From Blepharisma stoltei (Eukaryota; Ciliophora; Heterotrichea; Heterotrichida; Blepharismidae), in contig CAJZBQ010000002.1 in NCBI GenBank assembly GCA_914767885.1, forward strand, positions 992,001 through 1,056,000: 64,000 nt of DNA, in the 5' to 3' direction. Position numbers and translations under genes: made by a program. Below, one piece after another: positions 1-13,000 of this stretch. Numbering within the stretch: position 1 is the stretch's first letter; the number at the start of each line of letters is the position of its first letter. The notes under the pieces are model-generated. The model was not told the DNA's origin. It searched no databases and saw only the letters and a program-made list of their open reading frames with translations.

Positions 1-102
1 GAGCTGGAAGACCAAAAGAAAAGCTTAATAGATCAGCTTAAAACCTTAGGCGCACAGTCAAAAGCTCATTATACATATAGGAGGCTGAAGGATGAAAGTT
101 AA
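1..102 (+). CDS. 3' end of an unknown gene, coiled-coil-like tail
   Basis: Frame 1 is open from the first base of the window to a TAA at 100-102, giving 33 residues rich in Glu, Lys, Gln and Leu. The composition suggests a helical or coiled-coil C terminus. The start and main body lie outside the window, so no family can be named. It converges on the aminotransferase gene that follows on the other strand. Confidence 0.45.
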   Translation, partial: ELEDQKKSLIDQLKTLGAQSKAHYTYRRLKDES

Positions 103-276
103 TTTTAACACTGATTAGTTATGCTTATTTAAATAGGACTATATGCCTTTCATAATAAGCTATTTACTATTAGAAAATAGGGTAAGATTTTTTATTAAAA
201 ATGCTTATGAGGTATATGATTTATAATATATAGAAAAAATTTATATATTAAGAAATATATTGGAATATAAGTCGGC

Positions 277-1757
277 TTATAAAGTTTCAGCTGTAGCTTC
301 TAAGAAAATATCTGCATGCTTCTTTTCGAATATTAGTGAAGGCCTAAGCTGAATTACATTTTCTTTTGAAACTCCGACATGAACTCCTTTATTCAGCATA
401 CTCCTATAAAAATTCCAAGCCATCTCTCTATTTGGCATATCAAAACCAATATGCAGCCCAATCCCTCTGATATTGCTGATTTTCCCTTTTTTCCCTTGGA
501 TTTTCATCAGTTCTTTAAGAAGATAATCTCCAACTTCTCCAGCTTGGCTAATTAACTCATCTTCTTTTACTATTTTGTACACCCCTTCCAACAATTGTAG
601 ACGAAGTGGGTCTCCACACCATGTATTCTCTATTAATAAGAATTTATTTTAATAAAATCATGGTATTAATTTAAGCCAAAATCAGCCATTTTTAGTATAT
701 TCATTATCTGGTATGGTTTTGCAGGCCTGAATTCTTTTTTACAAAAATACCCACTTACCTGTGCTTTTTTGGAAAAAGTCATAATGTCAGGCTGGATCCC
801 AAAATTCTCATGGCACCATAATTTCCCTGAAGCTCCAAAGCCTACATTAGTTTCGTCCACAATAATAGCTGCTTTAAATTCTTTAGCAATATTTTGCAAT
901 TGTTGATAATACCATTTGCTAGCAAAATAGTTCCCATCGTTCATAATTGGCTCAAATATAATCCCTGCTATAGGATTTGGGCTATTTTTAAATAAATTTC
1001 TGGTGTCTTCTAATGCTTGGGCTTCAATTCCTTTATTTTCTATGAAATTTTCTAATGGGTATTTTAGCTTTGGGAAAGGTGCTGTTGGCCAATTAAATGC
1101 AGGGAAATCTAATTTGGCATCAGCTGAGGCTGAAGATGCTGATAAAGTCCCTAGAAGTTTGCCATGTGAAGCACCAGTGTGGCTTAAAATAACGTAATTT
1201 GGCACCCCAGGAGCTTTGCCTTCCATTGTCGTTTTAAGCTGCTCTTCAGTCGGTTCTGAGCCATTTTGGTTTTTATAGTATCATAAAAATGCAGCTTTTA
1301 AAGCATTTTCGTTAGCTCCAGTTCCACAGCCACAAGAGTTGAAAAGCTCATTTAGATCTTCAGGTGCCAAAGGCATAAGGACATCTCTTAGCTTTTCTGG
1401 CCAGTCTTCAGGAGGGTTTAGTGCACAGGATGATCTGTGGATTATTGAATGACTCATATAGGTGGTTTTCAAGTATTCCACAAATTCTGGGTGGTTATAG
1501 CCTATTGGCAATGATGAAGATTGGGCATTGGCATCCAGTATTAAATTCCCATCAGCATCAGCTATAAAATTTCCTGCACTTTTTTCATAATCTGTAAAAA
1601 ATCTGACTGTACGGAAATCCTGAGTTACAGTTTCTAAGTTATTTAAAAGGGCACGGCTTTCTAGGCCTGGTATATTTGTTTTTATAATTGGTTTAAGTGG
1701 CTCTATCGATGCAAGATTGGGGCTTGGCCGGAGTTTTTTTAGCAGGGAAGTTAACAT
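277..1757 (-). CDS. 4-aminobutyrate aminotransferase-like (class III PLP transaminase)
   Basis: The product resembles GABA transaminase, which moves the amino group of GABA to 2-oxoglutarate using pyridoxal phosphate, usually in mitochondria. Visible signatures are a glycine- and Cys-rich CGCGTGANENALK stretch (human-type CGSCSNENA region), the VDETNVGFG Asp that would contact PLP, the FSKKAQVSGYF segment with the Schiff-base lysine, and NTWCGDPLR near the C terminus. An in-frame TGA at about 1284 must read as Trp (AAFL-W-YYKNQNG). A 41-bp TA-bounded segment (633-673) introduces stops; removing it joins FGL to ENTWCGDP and gives 480 codons including the stop, 479 aa, close to the family length. 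The start at 1757 is the first ATG. Identity as GABA transaminase rather than another class III enzyme is likely but not proven. Confidence 0.88.
633..673 (-). other. short IES, 41 bp, in the aminotransferase gene
   Basis: An AT-rich segment flanked by TA at both ends carries an in-frame TAA. Deleting it with one TA kept restores the conserved NTWCGDP region and makes the coding length a multiple of three. It has no GT...AG ends and is too long for the 15-16 nt introns used here. Confidence 0.7.
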
Positions 1758-2134
1758 TTATAAATGATCAGATTTCCATATTGAATTCTGATCAAAAAGC
1801 AGACTGAAATAATGTGGAGGGATTTTGAATAGGCTTAATACTTTAGATATTTAAAAATTAGTGGCATCCGTTATATAAACGATTTATTTTAATTTAAGAA
1901 TTTAATTTATAAACTTCTTCTGATATGCACAACAAATTAACAAAGGCTTAATAAAGTCAGATGATTTACCCAAGATTAAGCATGCTTAATATCACTAAAG
2001 AAAAAGGAAAATTATAAACATTGCTAAAATCATACCTGTCTAAACAGAATTCCATATTTAAAATTAAAGACATAAATTTCCTTATATATTACAATCTGTT
2101 CATATATCGCTGAAAATAAAACTGAAAAATCGTA
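1758..2134. other. intergenic, AT-rich
   Basis: This lies between the aminotransferase start and the stop of a small Cys-rich ORF. No coding signal, repeat or RNA structure was recognised. Confidence 0.5.
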
Positions 2135-2338
2135 TTATATAGCTGAATAAGTTTCGTCTTTATACGGATTCATATATCTATCACAACAGGTGCAGCAAGC
2201 ACAACATCTTTCTTTAACCGGATATCACCAACAAGCGCAGCACCTCTTTATTTGATTTTTTGTATATACAATTCCGTTGTAGGTATACCTACAACAAACA
2301 GCAACTCCTTTACAAAATGCGCTGCAACAATCGCCCAT
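2135..2338 (-). CDS. small cysteine-rich protein
   Basis: Reading TGA as Trp gives a 67-residue ORF, MGDCCSAFCKGVAVCC at the start and a second cluster RCCACWWYPVKERCCACC further on, ending at TAA. About a fifth of the residues are Cys, arranged in CC and CxxC pairs, which fits a metal-binding or disulfide-rich peptide. It is divergent from the PLAC8-family gene 148 bp away, so the two may share a promoter region. Without TGA recoding it would stop after about 40 codons. No family is recognised, and the short length keeps confidence moderate. Confidence 0.45.
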
Positions 2339-2486
2339 TTTATATCAATAATAAACAAAATCCCATATTCTGGCTCTATTTTACTATAATTTCATTTCAA
2401 AACTAAATGATATTTTATCTTCTTTATTTTTCTTATATTTCCTAGTTATATATTTTTATCTAAATGTCTGGTCGATAAAATAAATC

Positions 2487-3521
2487 ATGGGAATCTGGGA
2501 CTTCAAAACGTTCGAATGTGCACAAAATCCAGTCATGTGTCTTTGGGCTTGGTGCGTTCCATGCGGATCATGCTGCATGCAGGCTATAGATGCCAAGATA
2601 TCAGACCCTGAGAATAAAAATGCGGCCTTGATCGCATGCTTATTTGATTGTTTCTTATGCTGCATTGGCGCTACTATAAATCGCATGAAGTTGAGGAAAC
2701 AAATGTCAATTGAAGACAGCGTGGCTATGGACTTCCTTTGTTCTTGCTGTTGCGGCTGCTGTTCCGTTACTCAAGAATGGATGACAACGATGAAGCGTTA
2801 TAAGAATAATCACAAGACGTTGATCTGGGCATTGGACGAAAAAAGCGGTGGAGAAGATAAGGAAAGAGCTTACTCCCCCCATCCTTAATCGAACGGCTCG
2901 CCATCGTTCGATCAAGGATGGGGATTAAAAAAAAATTTTTTTGGGAAAGAAATTTTATATATAAAATAAAAATACTTTTAAATAAGAGGGTTAAGAGTAT
3001 TTAATAATTATTTTACAGCAAAAAATTGAATTAATTTCATAAGAATACCAATTTTTAATATTTTGATTTTTTTTGATTACCCCTTTAAACTGTATAAATT
3101 TTAATTATCCTTATTGAATTTTAAATTTTAAAGAATCTCTATTTTTTAGATTATTGAGTTTTGAGCCCAGGCTGATGACTAAAGCAATTCGGATGGCTGA
3201 TTCCGTAGCTTCCTGTCATCTCAAAGCCTCTGAAAACAGCTTCATTAGGCACATCTTCCCAAGCTTTTGATATAATAAATTCCCTTAAATAGCCCTGCTA
3301 GGCAGGCATTTTAAGCCTGAATTCCTGATTTAGTTAGAAATTCCAGCTTAAAAAGCCTGCCCTTACAGGGCCCATTAAGAGAAAGCACTATAACTAATAT
3401 ATTTTTATATATATAAAAATTTGAATGATGTGAAAATCGTTCGATCAACGATGGGGGTTAACTTCCCAATTTTTAGGAATTTTTACAGTCAATCGTTCGA
3501 TCAAGGATGGGAGGGAGTTAG
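2487..3521 (+). CDS. PLAC8/cornifelin-family Cys-rich protein, stop codon split by a MITE
   Basis: The 128-aa product has the PLAC8 pattern: an N-terminal Cys cluster (CLWAWCVPCGSCCMQ), a central ACLFDCFLCCIGA hydrophobic stretch and a second cluster LCSCCCGCCSVTQE. PLAC8 proteins are small membrane-associated proteins; in plants and fungi several affect metal transport or cell size, but the ciliate role is unknown. The ORF runs into a family B MITE at 2871. Excision of 2871-3518 keeping one TA joins TA to the following G and creates a TAG stop directly after ...DKERA, so the mature gene would end at 3521. If the MITE stayed, the frame would run on for a few more residues and stop inside it. 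Confidence 0.72.
2871..3518. mobile_element. MITE-like IES, family B, 648 bp
   Basis: The element is bounded by TA and carries the terminal motif ATCCTTGATCGAACGA (first copy has one change). At the left end two copies form an inverted pair; at the right end two copies lie in direct order about 55 bp apart. Inside there is an extra segment at about 3265-3385 that the copies at 14.7 and 62.6 kb lack, so it may carry a nested insertion. No transposase is encoded. Confidence 0.8.
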
Positions 3522-4060
3522 AAGAAAAATCATAAATAATATCAGAATTTCTTTAAAAGTAAATTTTTAGGGAATCAGTAATTGAAGTTAGTAAGAAGTA
3601 AGAGGTTTTAAATATAAAAATTATTGGAGAAAAGATTTGGAAGGTGAAATTAATGGAAATAAGGAGGATTGATTAATAAAAACTGGAGTTTTACGGGATT
3701 TATATTTTGTTTGGAAGAAAAAATTTTAGCCTTAGATTTTTTTATTCAAATAATGTAATTATATTTGTTTTTTATTGCTTGCTAGATTCTTTAAAAGCAT
3801 GCTCTACTATATTTATTGGGCAATATGCATGAAATGGCTAGTAATAGGCAGCTGTGCATATAATTAATATAATATCTTTGCCTGGGTATTCCTCCTTGCC
3901 ACGTAGCCCTCGAGAACATATTTATTATACCTGGTAAGGCTTTGCCAGATCAGAAATGGACAATATGATAAGTTAGCAATCCCAGAGTATTTGGGGCTTA
4001 GCCCTAGACCGCTTTCAGAGCTGGAGGGTAGAGTCACTATAAAACACTTCATTAATCATA
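3522..4060. other. intergenic between PLAC8-like gene and VPS13
   Basis: This is AT-rich with one slightly more GC-rich patch at about 3870-4050 that is open on the minus strand for 62 codons. That ORF has no recognisable domain and is probably chance. No repeat or RNA gene was seen. Confidence 0.4.
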
Positions 4061-7000
4061 TCATACACTATTGGGCACCTTCACTGTGACCATATTTCCT
4101 TTAGAAAGTGAAGAATTCGGTAAAGACGTGATTGCTGTATACATTTTTGCTATAGGCCCATACGACCAACTTTTCAGCACGAATTCTTTCTTATGTGTCG
4201 CAATGCACAAATGAAACTGGTTATCAAATCCATGCACCTCCAATTTATCAATTTCTTCAACTTTTACCTTCGCAATGATTTCTCCTTCAACTAAAAACAG
4301 GAAATTCTTAGTCGTGAGTATCACAATTAAATCTTCTTCTTCGTCTAAATGCAAATAATATACCATCTTTTCTTTTTTGCTTAAATTCAAAGATCTTAGG
4401 AGCTCTTGAGCTTGGGAAAGTTCTTGGTTATAAGGCTCCAGCCGAAATCTGGCCCCAAAGTGCCTTGGGAATCGGCTTCTGCCAAAAGTTTGGACTTTTC
4501 CTTTGGTCACGAGAGTAGCAGCATGGGCGACACTTCCTGTCAAAGTGTTCCCGAATTTTAAGATTGCGGCAACTGGGGAGATGACGATTCCTACGACGCC
4601 AGAGCCAAGGCCTTTGAAAAATCCTCCAGTGCCACCTTCTTTAGCTCCATGATAAGGCTTGGTGAAAACTCCTGTGACTCCATTTTTTATATCGTTTACC
4701 CCACCTTTGAAGCCTTCTAACATGTTTTTGCCAAGACTTTGGGATTCTCGAGGTTTGTAATTTTGGGCATTGGGATCTCCGCTGACTTCTTTGACGACTT
4801 TGTATATTCTTTTGTAAATAATTATTAAATTTATTGATAAATTAATGAGAAATATTTTCATTTAGCATAAAAAGCTATAAAGACCCTGTAATTTTGGAAA
4901 CTGAACCAAACCCACCAATAACCGCATTTCCTACAAGGGACTTGAAGCCTTTTCCAACACCTTGAGCAAAAGCTTTGGGGCCTTTAATAAATCCTTTAGC
5001 GGGCTCATTTATGAACTCAAAAACCCCTGACCCAAGTTTATCAATAAGCCCCATAGGGTTTCCTAATAAATCAGAAGACCCAATAATTTTGTAAAACTGA
5101 GTGATTGCTTGCCTGAGGTAATTTTTTAGGATTATTCACATCAAATTATTGATAGTTTGGAAGCTGTATTCAAGCATTAGCTCTTTAAAAGCCAAAGGAG
5201 AGTCAGAAATAGTTATAAATGCACTGCCAACTGAATTAAGTATCCCAATTAACCCAAAAGCTTTTCCAGGATCGCCCAGTACAACTGCTTTATGACTTTT
5301 CACAAAACTCACATATATTTGTATAGCACAGAGCCTTATAAATTCAAAGCAGGCTTTTCTCTCTATTCCTGACGGATGATAAGAAAGGACTGGGCATTCA
5401 CAGCTTAATTTTGGGTACAATTTATTCATAAATTCCATCCCTTTAATTTCCCTAATTTCTTTGATTTTTATTTTATTTTCTATTTTCTCTTGGATTTTTA
5501 GTAAAATAAAGATCATTTCTTCATTGATTTTAAGCTGCATGCTTTGGATAAGCAGTTCTAGCCATGTGATTTTTTCAAAGGTTTCTGTCATTTTTTTACG
5601 TTGTTTTGTGGAAGAAAATTTTTGGATTTTAAGCTGAATAAATGGTATATTGATCCCGTTTTCGTCTTTGTTTGTTTGGACTGGGGAAAAAATGACGGGG
5701 AAAAATCCATGATGGCTGCTCATATTGTCGATTTGAAGGTGGCCAAGCTTGAAGTTTAGCTTGGTGGTTTTTTCTGTTCTTTTAGGGGTGAATTCTTCGA
5801 TTCGTTTTATTTTGAAATTCATCTGTTCTAGGGAAAGGTAAAATACTTCAGACGGTTTTTCGTCGATAATTGATAGCCCGACTCCAGTTAAGTTTGCAGT
5901 AAATTTAAAAGTTTTTTTTACTGAGTTTTCTTGAACGCTGTTTACTTCAGAGCTAATAAGTTGATCAGGTTCTATTATATTTCATTATAATGAATTTTCA
6001 CATATAAATACCTATATAATTCCTATATTTTTACAAATAATAGGCTATTTCTTGTCATATTAATTTATTGCCATATATATATTTTAACTGCCTAGTTATT
6101 CCTTCAATAACTAGATCAACCTTAAATTCCCCTAAATCCTTATCTTCTTTAACCTTTTCTAATGAATATTTTTTAGAAATATCATTTATAGTCACAAGCA
6201 CCTTTTTGTCCTCTTTTAAATGGTTATCATAAGCCCAAGGAATTTTTGTGTATGGAGGAATTACTATTGATAAATGTTTATATTTACGTTGACAAACCGA
6301 AGCGTTTTCTTTTGTGTTGTTATATATACAGAATTCAGGGTCTTTTGGAGTCACGAAATTTATATGGACTGTAGCCTCATCTTCACTGACTATGACTACT
6401 CTGACAAAATGCATATAATTATTGTTTTTATTTGGAATCCACCATTTTTTGGCTTTTCCTTCCTCAAAGTCTGAATATTTCCTGATGCTGAAAAATCTGA
6501 TTTGGAAATCTTCTAAATTTTCTATGCTGAATGGTCCTGACCACAGTTCTCCAGTTTCCGATATAACCATATATTAAATTTTAATAATTATTATTCAATT
6601 TAATTGTCTATTTTTATAGAAAATAATCCTAAATTACTTAAAATAATCCTGATTTACATTTAGTTCAATACTTGTACAGCCACAGACTTTGTAGAGTCTT
6701 CAAGCTGATATGGAATTGATTTTCCATTTTCAATCAATAACGTCGACAAAGCAGACTCATTTTTGATATACTGCCTCAAATGGATCCTAAATCCTAAATA
6801 ATTCGACACAATAAATCTTGGGACCAATGAAATTACTCTTGTTTTTATCAAAGGTGCAGGAGCTTGAGAAATTGCTATGCCAAACTGCAAGGATTTTGGA
6901 AGCTCCTCAGTGTTTTCCAGCTTAATACAACCAGCAATCCCAATAGTTTCTTCATTAAACTCATTACTTCAGCTGCCTCCGTTCGCAAGCTTTATTTTTG

Positions 7001-10000
7001 AATGTTTTTTTCTTGAGGAATAAAACCCACAGGAATGGTTTTTTATTAGCAGCCTCGAAAATTTTATATCATAATCTGTCTTATTAAGCACAATTTGGTT
7101 AAAAAATAGCTGAACTAGCTTGTTTTTAACCCCTCTAAAAAGCACAGGGACCACTTTATGCCGGTCATTTAAATCTAGACCTTCACAAGACCTGAAATCC
7201 TTTATTGAAATTTCTGCATTTATTTTGCTTTTCGGGACTTCTATTAGGGGTATTGAGGAATTTTCACTAATTTCAGCCCATTCTGTGGTGTAAATTGTAT
7301 TTTCATCAATTAATAAGTCATATTTAAACTGATGCTCTCTTGATGGGTTTAATGAATAAACTTTTGCTTCTTCGCCTGATGGGATATTAAATTTATTTTC
7401 ATCAAAATTTGCATAAAGGACTATAGGGCATGGCATTAAATTTTGGACTATTAAAGGAGGGTTTATTTCGACAACTGTTAAGCTTCCTTCTGAATCTGTC
7501 GTATAAGAATAAATTTCTAATACAAAATTCGCCTTTTCTTCAGCTCGGAAATAGGTAGGGGTATCAATAAACGCTTTGGTGTAGCTTGTATTAACGTATG
7601 GACGTGTTTCAGAGAGCAGCCAGTCTATTGGGATAGGCCAAGACGATAATTCAGGAACAGTTTTTGATTGATCAGAATTATTTAAAGTGATAGGGAAATC
7701 TGTGTTATTTATAACCCTTAATGCACTTTCTATAATAATTTCATGCTTGTTTTCAGCTGCTTGGATTCTTATTAAGATAGTGACTTCTTTTTCTGAGTTG
7801 TGGAGGGTCACAGCTTGCATCCCGAATTTTTCAATTAATATTCCATGGGCTGTTGTAAGCCCAGCAACTGATATAGCGATTGAGGCAGGTGTTTGTATTG
7901 TATGGAGCATTGTGCCAGTTAAAGAGTTTCCTTTAAGCTGGGAGTATACTTGGTTAACGTATTTTTGGCTAAATGTGATACTTTCATCATTTTTAATATT
8001 CCAGGCATCTGTATTTTTTGGTATATACCATAATAAATTTATTTTTATATAAATAATTATTTTTTAAAAAAAATCAAAATTAATTAAAATTGCTATATCA
8101 ACCCATACCCAAATCTCTTTTCCCAGCAGATTTTTTACCTCATAAATATAGCCATTATTATCATCTTCATTTCTTTCTATAATCTGTTCTTTATCCCATT
8201 CTTCAGCTTTCTCGTATATTCTTTTCTTAATGATGCAAAAAATGTCAATTAAACTTGACGATAAATTTATATTCAAAATTTCATTGCTTATAAATTCAAT
8301 TTCTACTGGGACGTTTATGCTGGCTTTTTTCATGCTTATTGCGAACCTTCATTCCTCAACTAGCGGCTCCCAAGACGCGATTTGGGTGTTGTAAAAGTTT
8401 ATAAGGACTATTGTGGAAAATTCGAGTTTTAGGTCACTTTTTCGTTCTCCACAAGCCATCATGTTGCTGAATTGGACATGTAATAAATTATGCCCGTTTT
8501 CTATATATAAATTGATATAATTATTTATAAAAATAGTTATATACAGGAAAAATGATTATTTATTATAAATAAATAATATAGTATCTTCAATCAAAAATAA
8601 TTGCAATGAACTGCATACATAGGAAAAACTATTATTCACAATTTCTCTGAATGGCTTGTCAGGGTCTTCAAGACTTCCTGAACTAGAAGAATCCCAATCA
8701 ATTGCAAGTCAAGGGGTTACCCACTCAGTAAAGAACAGTACCTCTCTAAAACCAAAATAAATACACAAGCTCTCTATCTCAAAATCAGTGTGCAGCTGCG
8801 TCCCTTTTTCAGTTGATTTTTCAAGTCTAAACTGTACTGACATTCTTGTAGGGGCAATTAAATCCCTAGTAATTCTATCAGGTTTCATCTGTGTTTTGTC
8901 AGCATACCCTAAAAGTACCCCAAGTTGCCTGAAGTCTACATTTGCTTCATCATCTCTCCATACATAAATTCTTTTTACCCTCCTTCACAAGATATCATAA
9001 GTGCTATAAATTTCTACACTTGATGAATAAATAGAAGAAAAAGTCAAATAAATATTCGCAATTTTTGACCTAGAATTTGACATTAACATTAACTTAAATA
9101 TTGAGAAGTTCGCTGTAATGCCTCGAAGGCCTACCTCCACCCGTATTGCTTCACTCGGCTGCTCACCACCGACCGACCACGGCCTTCTAAAGTGTTGCTC
9201 CTTCTGGACGAGGATGTGCACTCGCTACCCGAAGTTGGATGAGTTGCGCCACCGTGCCGTACGCCAACAGAGTTGTCCTTTCCGAAAATTTGAAAAACAA
9301 ATTTTCTGGTCGAACTCACGGCCAAAATGAAAATCCAAAGCCTGGGACGTAACCCCCAGTTCCACTCTAGAGAGTTGCCCGATGGACCAAGAGGAACCTC
9401 ATTGGCGCTGCTGAGCTTTTCCTTTCCAATCTTGGACTCCATTTCCCCTGAGGTAAAAACCTTGTCATCAGAGTGAACTGCGGTCGACCAAATTCGACAT
9501 TGCGCTCCACTGTGCCAAGGGAAAAACCTAGCCGGATACCTATACCGAGCGCCAAATTCCCTTCCACAAGGTCCCCAGGTACAGGTGTTGAGAAAAAGGG
9601 CTGGCTCGCCGTCGCCATTTTAATAAGTATGACCTAGAATTTGACATATTTTGAGGGAGCCATAGCTCGACGCTGGAAAAAAATATTTTTATTATTTATT
9701 TAAAAGATAATTATTTTTATGATAAAAAGAATAAAAGGAATATAATCTAGTACAGTATAAAGTATAACGAGTATGAAAATGGGTAATTGTCTTATAAACT
9801 TCTTTATTTTTAGAACGGCGTAAAGAGTCATCAAAATGCTTTGTCATTAATTCAGAATTTTTCATAAGAAAATTGTATAAAAAAATTACATAGCTTGAGC
9901 TTAAAATTATCCTCACATCATTGATTCTGAAACCGACATCAAGTTTGTCTTCTTTTGGGATTATATGGACCATTCCTTTTACTTGTGGAACTTCTTCAGC

Positions 10001-13000
10001 TTCTTCAGCGAATTCATCACAATCAAGAATATCGTATAAAGGATTTGAAATGACGTCTCTGAATTTTATGTTTGGTCTCATGTCTCTTAAACTCAGTTTT
10101 GATATATAAAAATTGGTGATCACGTCTCCTATTGGGTTAGTTTTTATATCATAATGGATACCGTTAATAAAAAATTGTGTAAAAATCTGCGAGTTCTCGA
10201 TAATTCTGAAATTTATTTCTTTTATATCGGCTGAAGCTGCCATTTCTATGATGTTTTCCATATCTTTTATGACGTCTTTGAAGGCTTGACGCTCAATTAA
10301 ATCGTTTTCTTCTTCAGAATTGTCGTCTATTGGGCTTAGAGAATTATTATAGGATTTTTCAAAATTCATAAAATTGCCGAGAATTTGGTAAATTAAGCAG
10401 AGCTGTTTATCAGATATTTGCATTTCTAATTTTTCAAGCATAACTGACAATTTTATTCGAGGATCGTTAGTATTTGTGGACTTAGGAATTAAAATCACTA
10501 TATCAATTGCTAATGGCTCAATAATGCCTTCAACTTCTCAGTTCTTATTTCCATTTATTTGGTCAGATAAAGTATTAGAGCTCATTCTTGAATTTTCTGA
10601 TGAAATTTGATATTTATCATACTGCTGCTTATTAATTTCTGCATTCAAAGATACCACTTTAAAAGTCCCAAAATCAATATAAAGCGCTGGATGCTCAAAA
10701 GAATGAAAATCAATTGGAATTATTATTAATGGCGCTTTTATCATAATATCCATTTCTATTCTCTTTTTTGTGCCTGTCTGAATAGCATTTTGAAAAATTT
10801 TCTCCCCTTTTTCAATAAAATTCGCCACAATTTTCGACGCTTTTTCTTTGTATTTTGATATGTCAACTTTTTTAATAAAAATTTCTACAAAAACTTCAGT
10901 TAGCGTATAAAGGCTTTCAACGTTTATTCAGATTTTAGCTTCTTCTGCTTTTATTTTTAATGATTTTTCTGGATATGTGTCTATTTCTATTGAAACTGCT
11001 CCACCTTGTAGCACATAAGGGTAACAGACACTCTTAGCGATATTGTCGTGCAATAAATAATTATCAAATTTTACAAAAATAAACACAGATGTTGGCCTTA
11101 TTCCAAGGTTTACCATAAAATCATCAATTTCTCCATATATAAGTGGCTGGTTATTATTTGAGATATGGGCTGAAATCCTCCTGATGCTGAACACTAAAAT
11201 TATTTTTACCCAGCTTGGGCTTTCTTCTACTATTTTTTTATTTTTATTGTCATTTTTCAATTTTTTTTTCTGTTCTAAAATATATTTCAGCTCTTTTTCA
11301 GCTTCAATTTTTTTCGCTTTTTTCTTGGTATCAGGCTCATTTTTTGCTCCAAACCAGCCTTTTATTGTAGAAAACCCGAATGAGCTTTTATCATTTTCAA
11401 GCTCATTTATTTCTTTTCTTTTTTCCTCTTCTTGCTTTACCAACTCGCTTTCTTGTATAACCCTTTTCCTATACTTTTTAATATTTTCTAATTTAATTCC
11501 TTTTTCCATATCACATAATATTTTTCTTAATTGTTCTGCATCTTTTTTATCAGTTTTTGTTTGGGAAAAATTTTTTGACCTAAAAAGTGCATATGTTTCT
11601 TTATAGTTCCTTGATTCACTTTTTTTGAATTTTCTTTCTTCTATATGGCTGCGAATTCCATCAATAAAAGTGTCATAAAGAAGCATATAATCAATTAGTT
11701 TTATATGTATTTAAAGAAAATAAATGCAGTTCGTAAAAATAATTTTTTGATTTTTATTAACTCCCCCCCCCCCCCCTCCGTGAGCGAACAAAACCATTAG
11801 AAAAATCGCCATTTTTTGACCAAAAACCCACCCTCCGTGAGTGAACAAAAATTTTTTTAATAGAAAAAATTTTAATGGAAAAAAATTTTGATATATAAGT
11901 GATAATTAGTATAATGAAATCTAGAGCTAATTCTGTTTAATTTTAAAACAAATTGCGTTTTAAAACATAAATTTTGCAAATTAAATTAATATTTGCTTCC
12001 CAATTTTTGCAAATTAGGATTTTTTAAATTTCGAAAAAAATATTTTTTATAAAATTTATATATAAATTTTTTTTTAAAAAAAAAATTAACCCCCCTCCGT
12101 GAGCGAACAAAATTTTTTTGTTCGCTCACGGAGGGGGGGGAGGGAGTAAGGATTTTTATAGTTTTTAGTGTATTTATGCAAGTATAAGAAGTGAGTCATT
12201 TGATTTCCATATAGCCCAAGCTTTAAATCATCCTGATCTAGTGATAAAGAAAACAACGGACTTTCATGATTTTCTGAGTCCAAGCCAAAAATTAGTTCTA
12301 TTTTAGTATTTATCGGATCTATCAGAAACTTGTGAGGAATACTATACGAAAGCTCGTCTCTTGCGAATTTTTCCAATGATTTTTCTTGTTCTGAACAATT
12401 TAAAATTCCTGACTCAAAATCAAAAAATACTGACAAGCCTTTAACAGAAACCAATTTAAATGACGCTTTACGGTCAGTCAAAAATGCAGGCTCCCAGTTT
12501 TGGTTACAAGAAATAGCTGTCAGTTCATTAAGAATAAACCCAAAGGCAAACGGTTCAAACGAACTGACAGAGTCTTCAAATCTTATATACAGATTTTTTA
12601 TGCTAACTTGTATATTGATAATTATTGAGTACACTAGCTTGTCTATTCAGCCTTCATCAGTCTTAAGATATACTTTCCTCAAAAGACTGCAAATAATTTC
12701 CTCTAAAAATGTGCTAATAAATTATCATATAAAAAAAGAATAATTTTTATCAGGGTTCATTGCTTCAAAATTATCCAGTATCAGCTGTTTTGACCGCATA
12801 ATATTTTGCAGTTCTAATGCTTCATTTCAGTCACTAGAGGGACGAGGCTTAATTAAAGCAAAAACGTCTTCTATTTCTACTTGCACAGGACTGGATTTAA
12901 GAGAAGTCCAGGGAATTTTTACAAATAGTTTTCCGAAAAATCCTGAGGTAATTTGAAATGGGAAACCAAGGTTTTTAAAAGCGTCTTGTTTGAGGGATAA

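Noticed and set aside
3864-4052. 62-codon minus-strand ORF just downstream of VPS13
   Set aside because: There is no domain, no start context and no conservation evidence; probably chance in a slightly GC-richer patch.
9131-9618. Overlapping GC-rich ORFs of 70-103 codons
   Set aside because: They lie wholly inside the SINE-like insertion in VPS13 in several frames and both strands, and show no domain. High GC content lowers stop frequency by chance.
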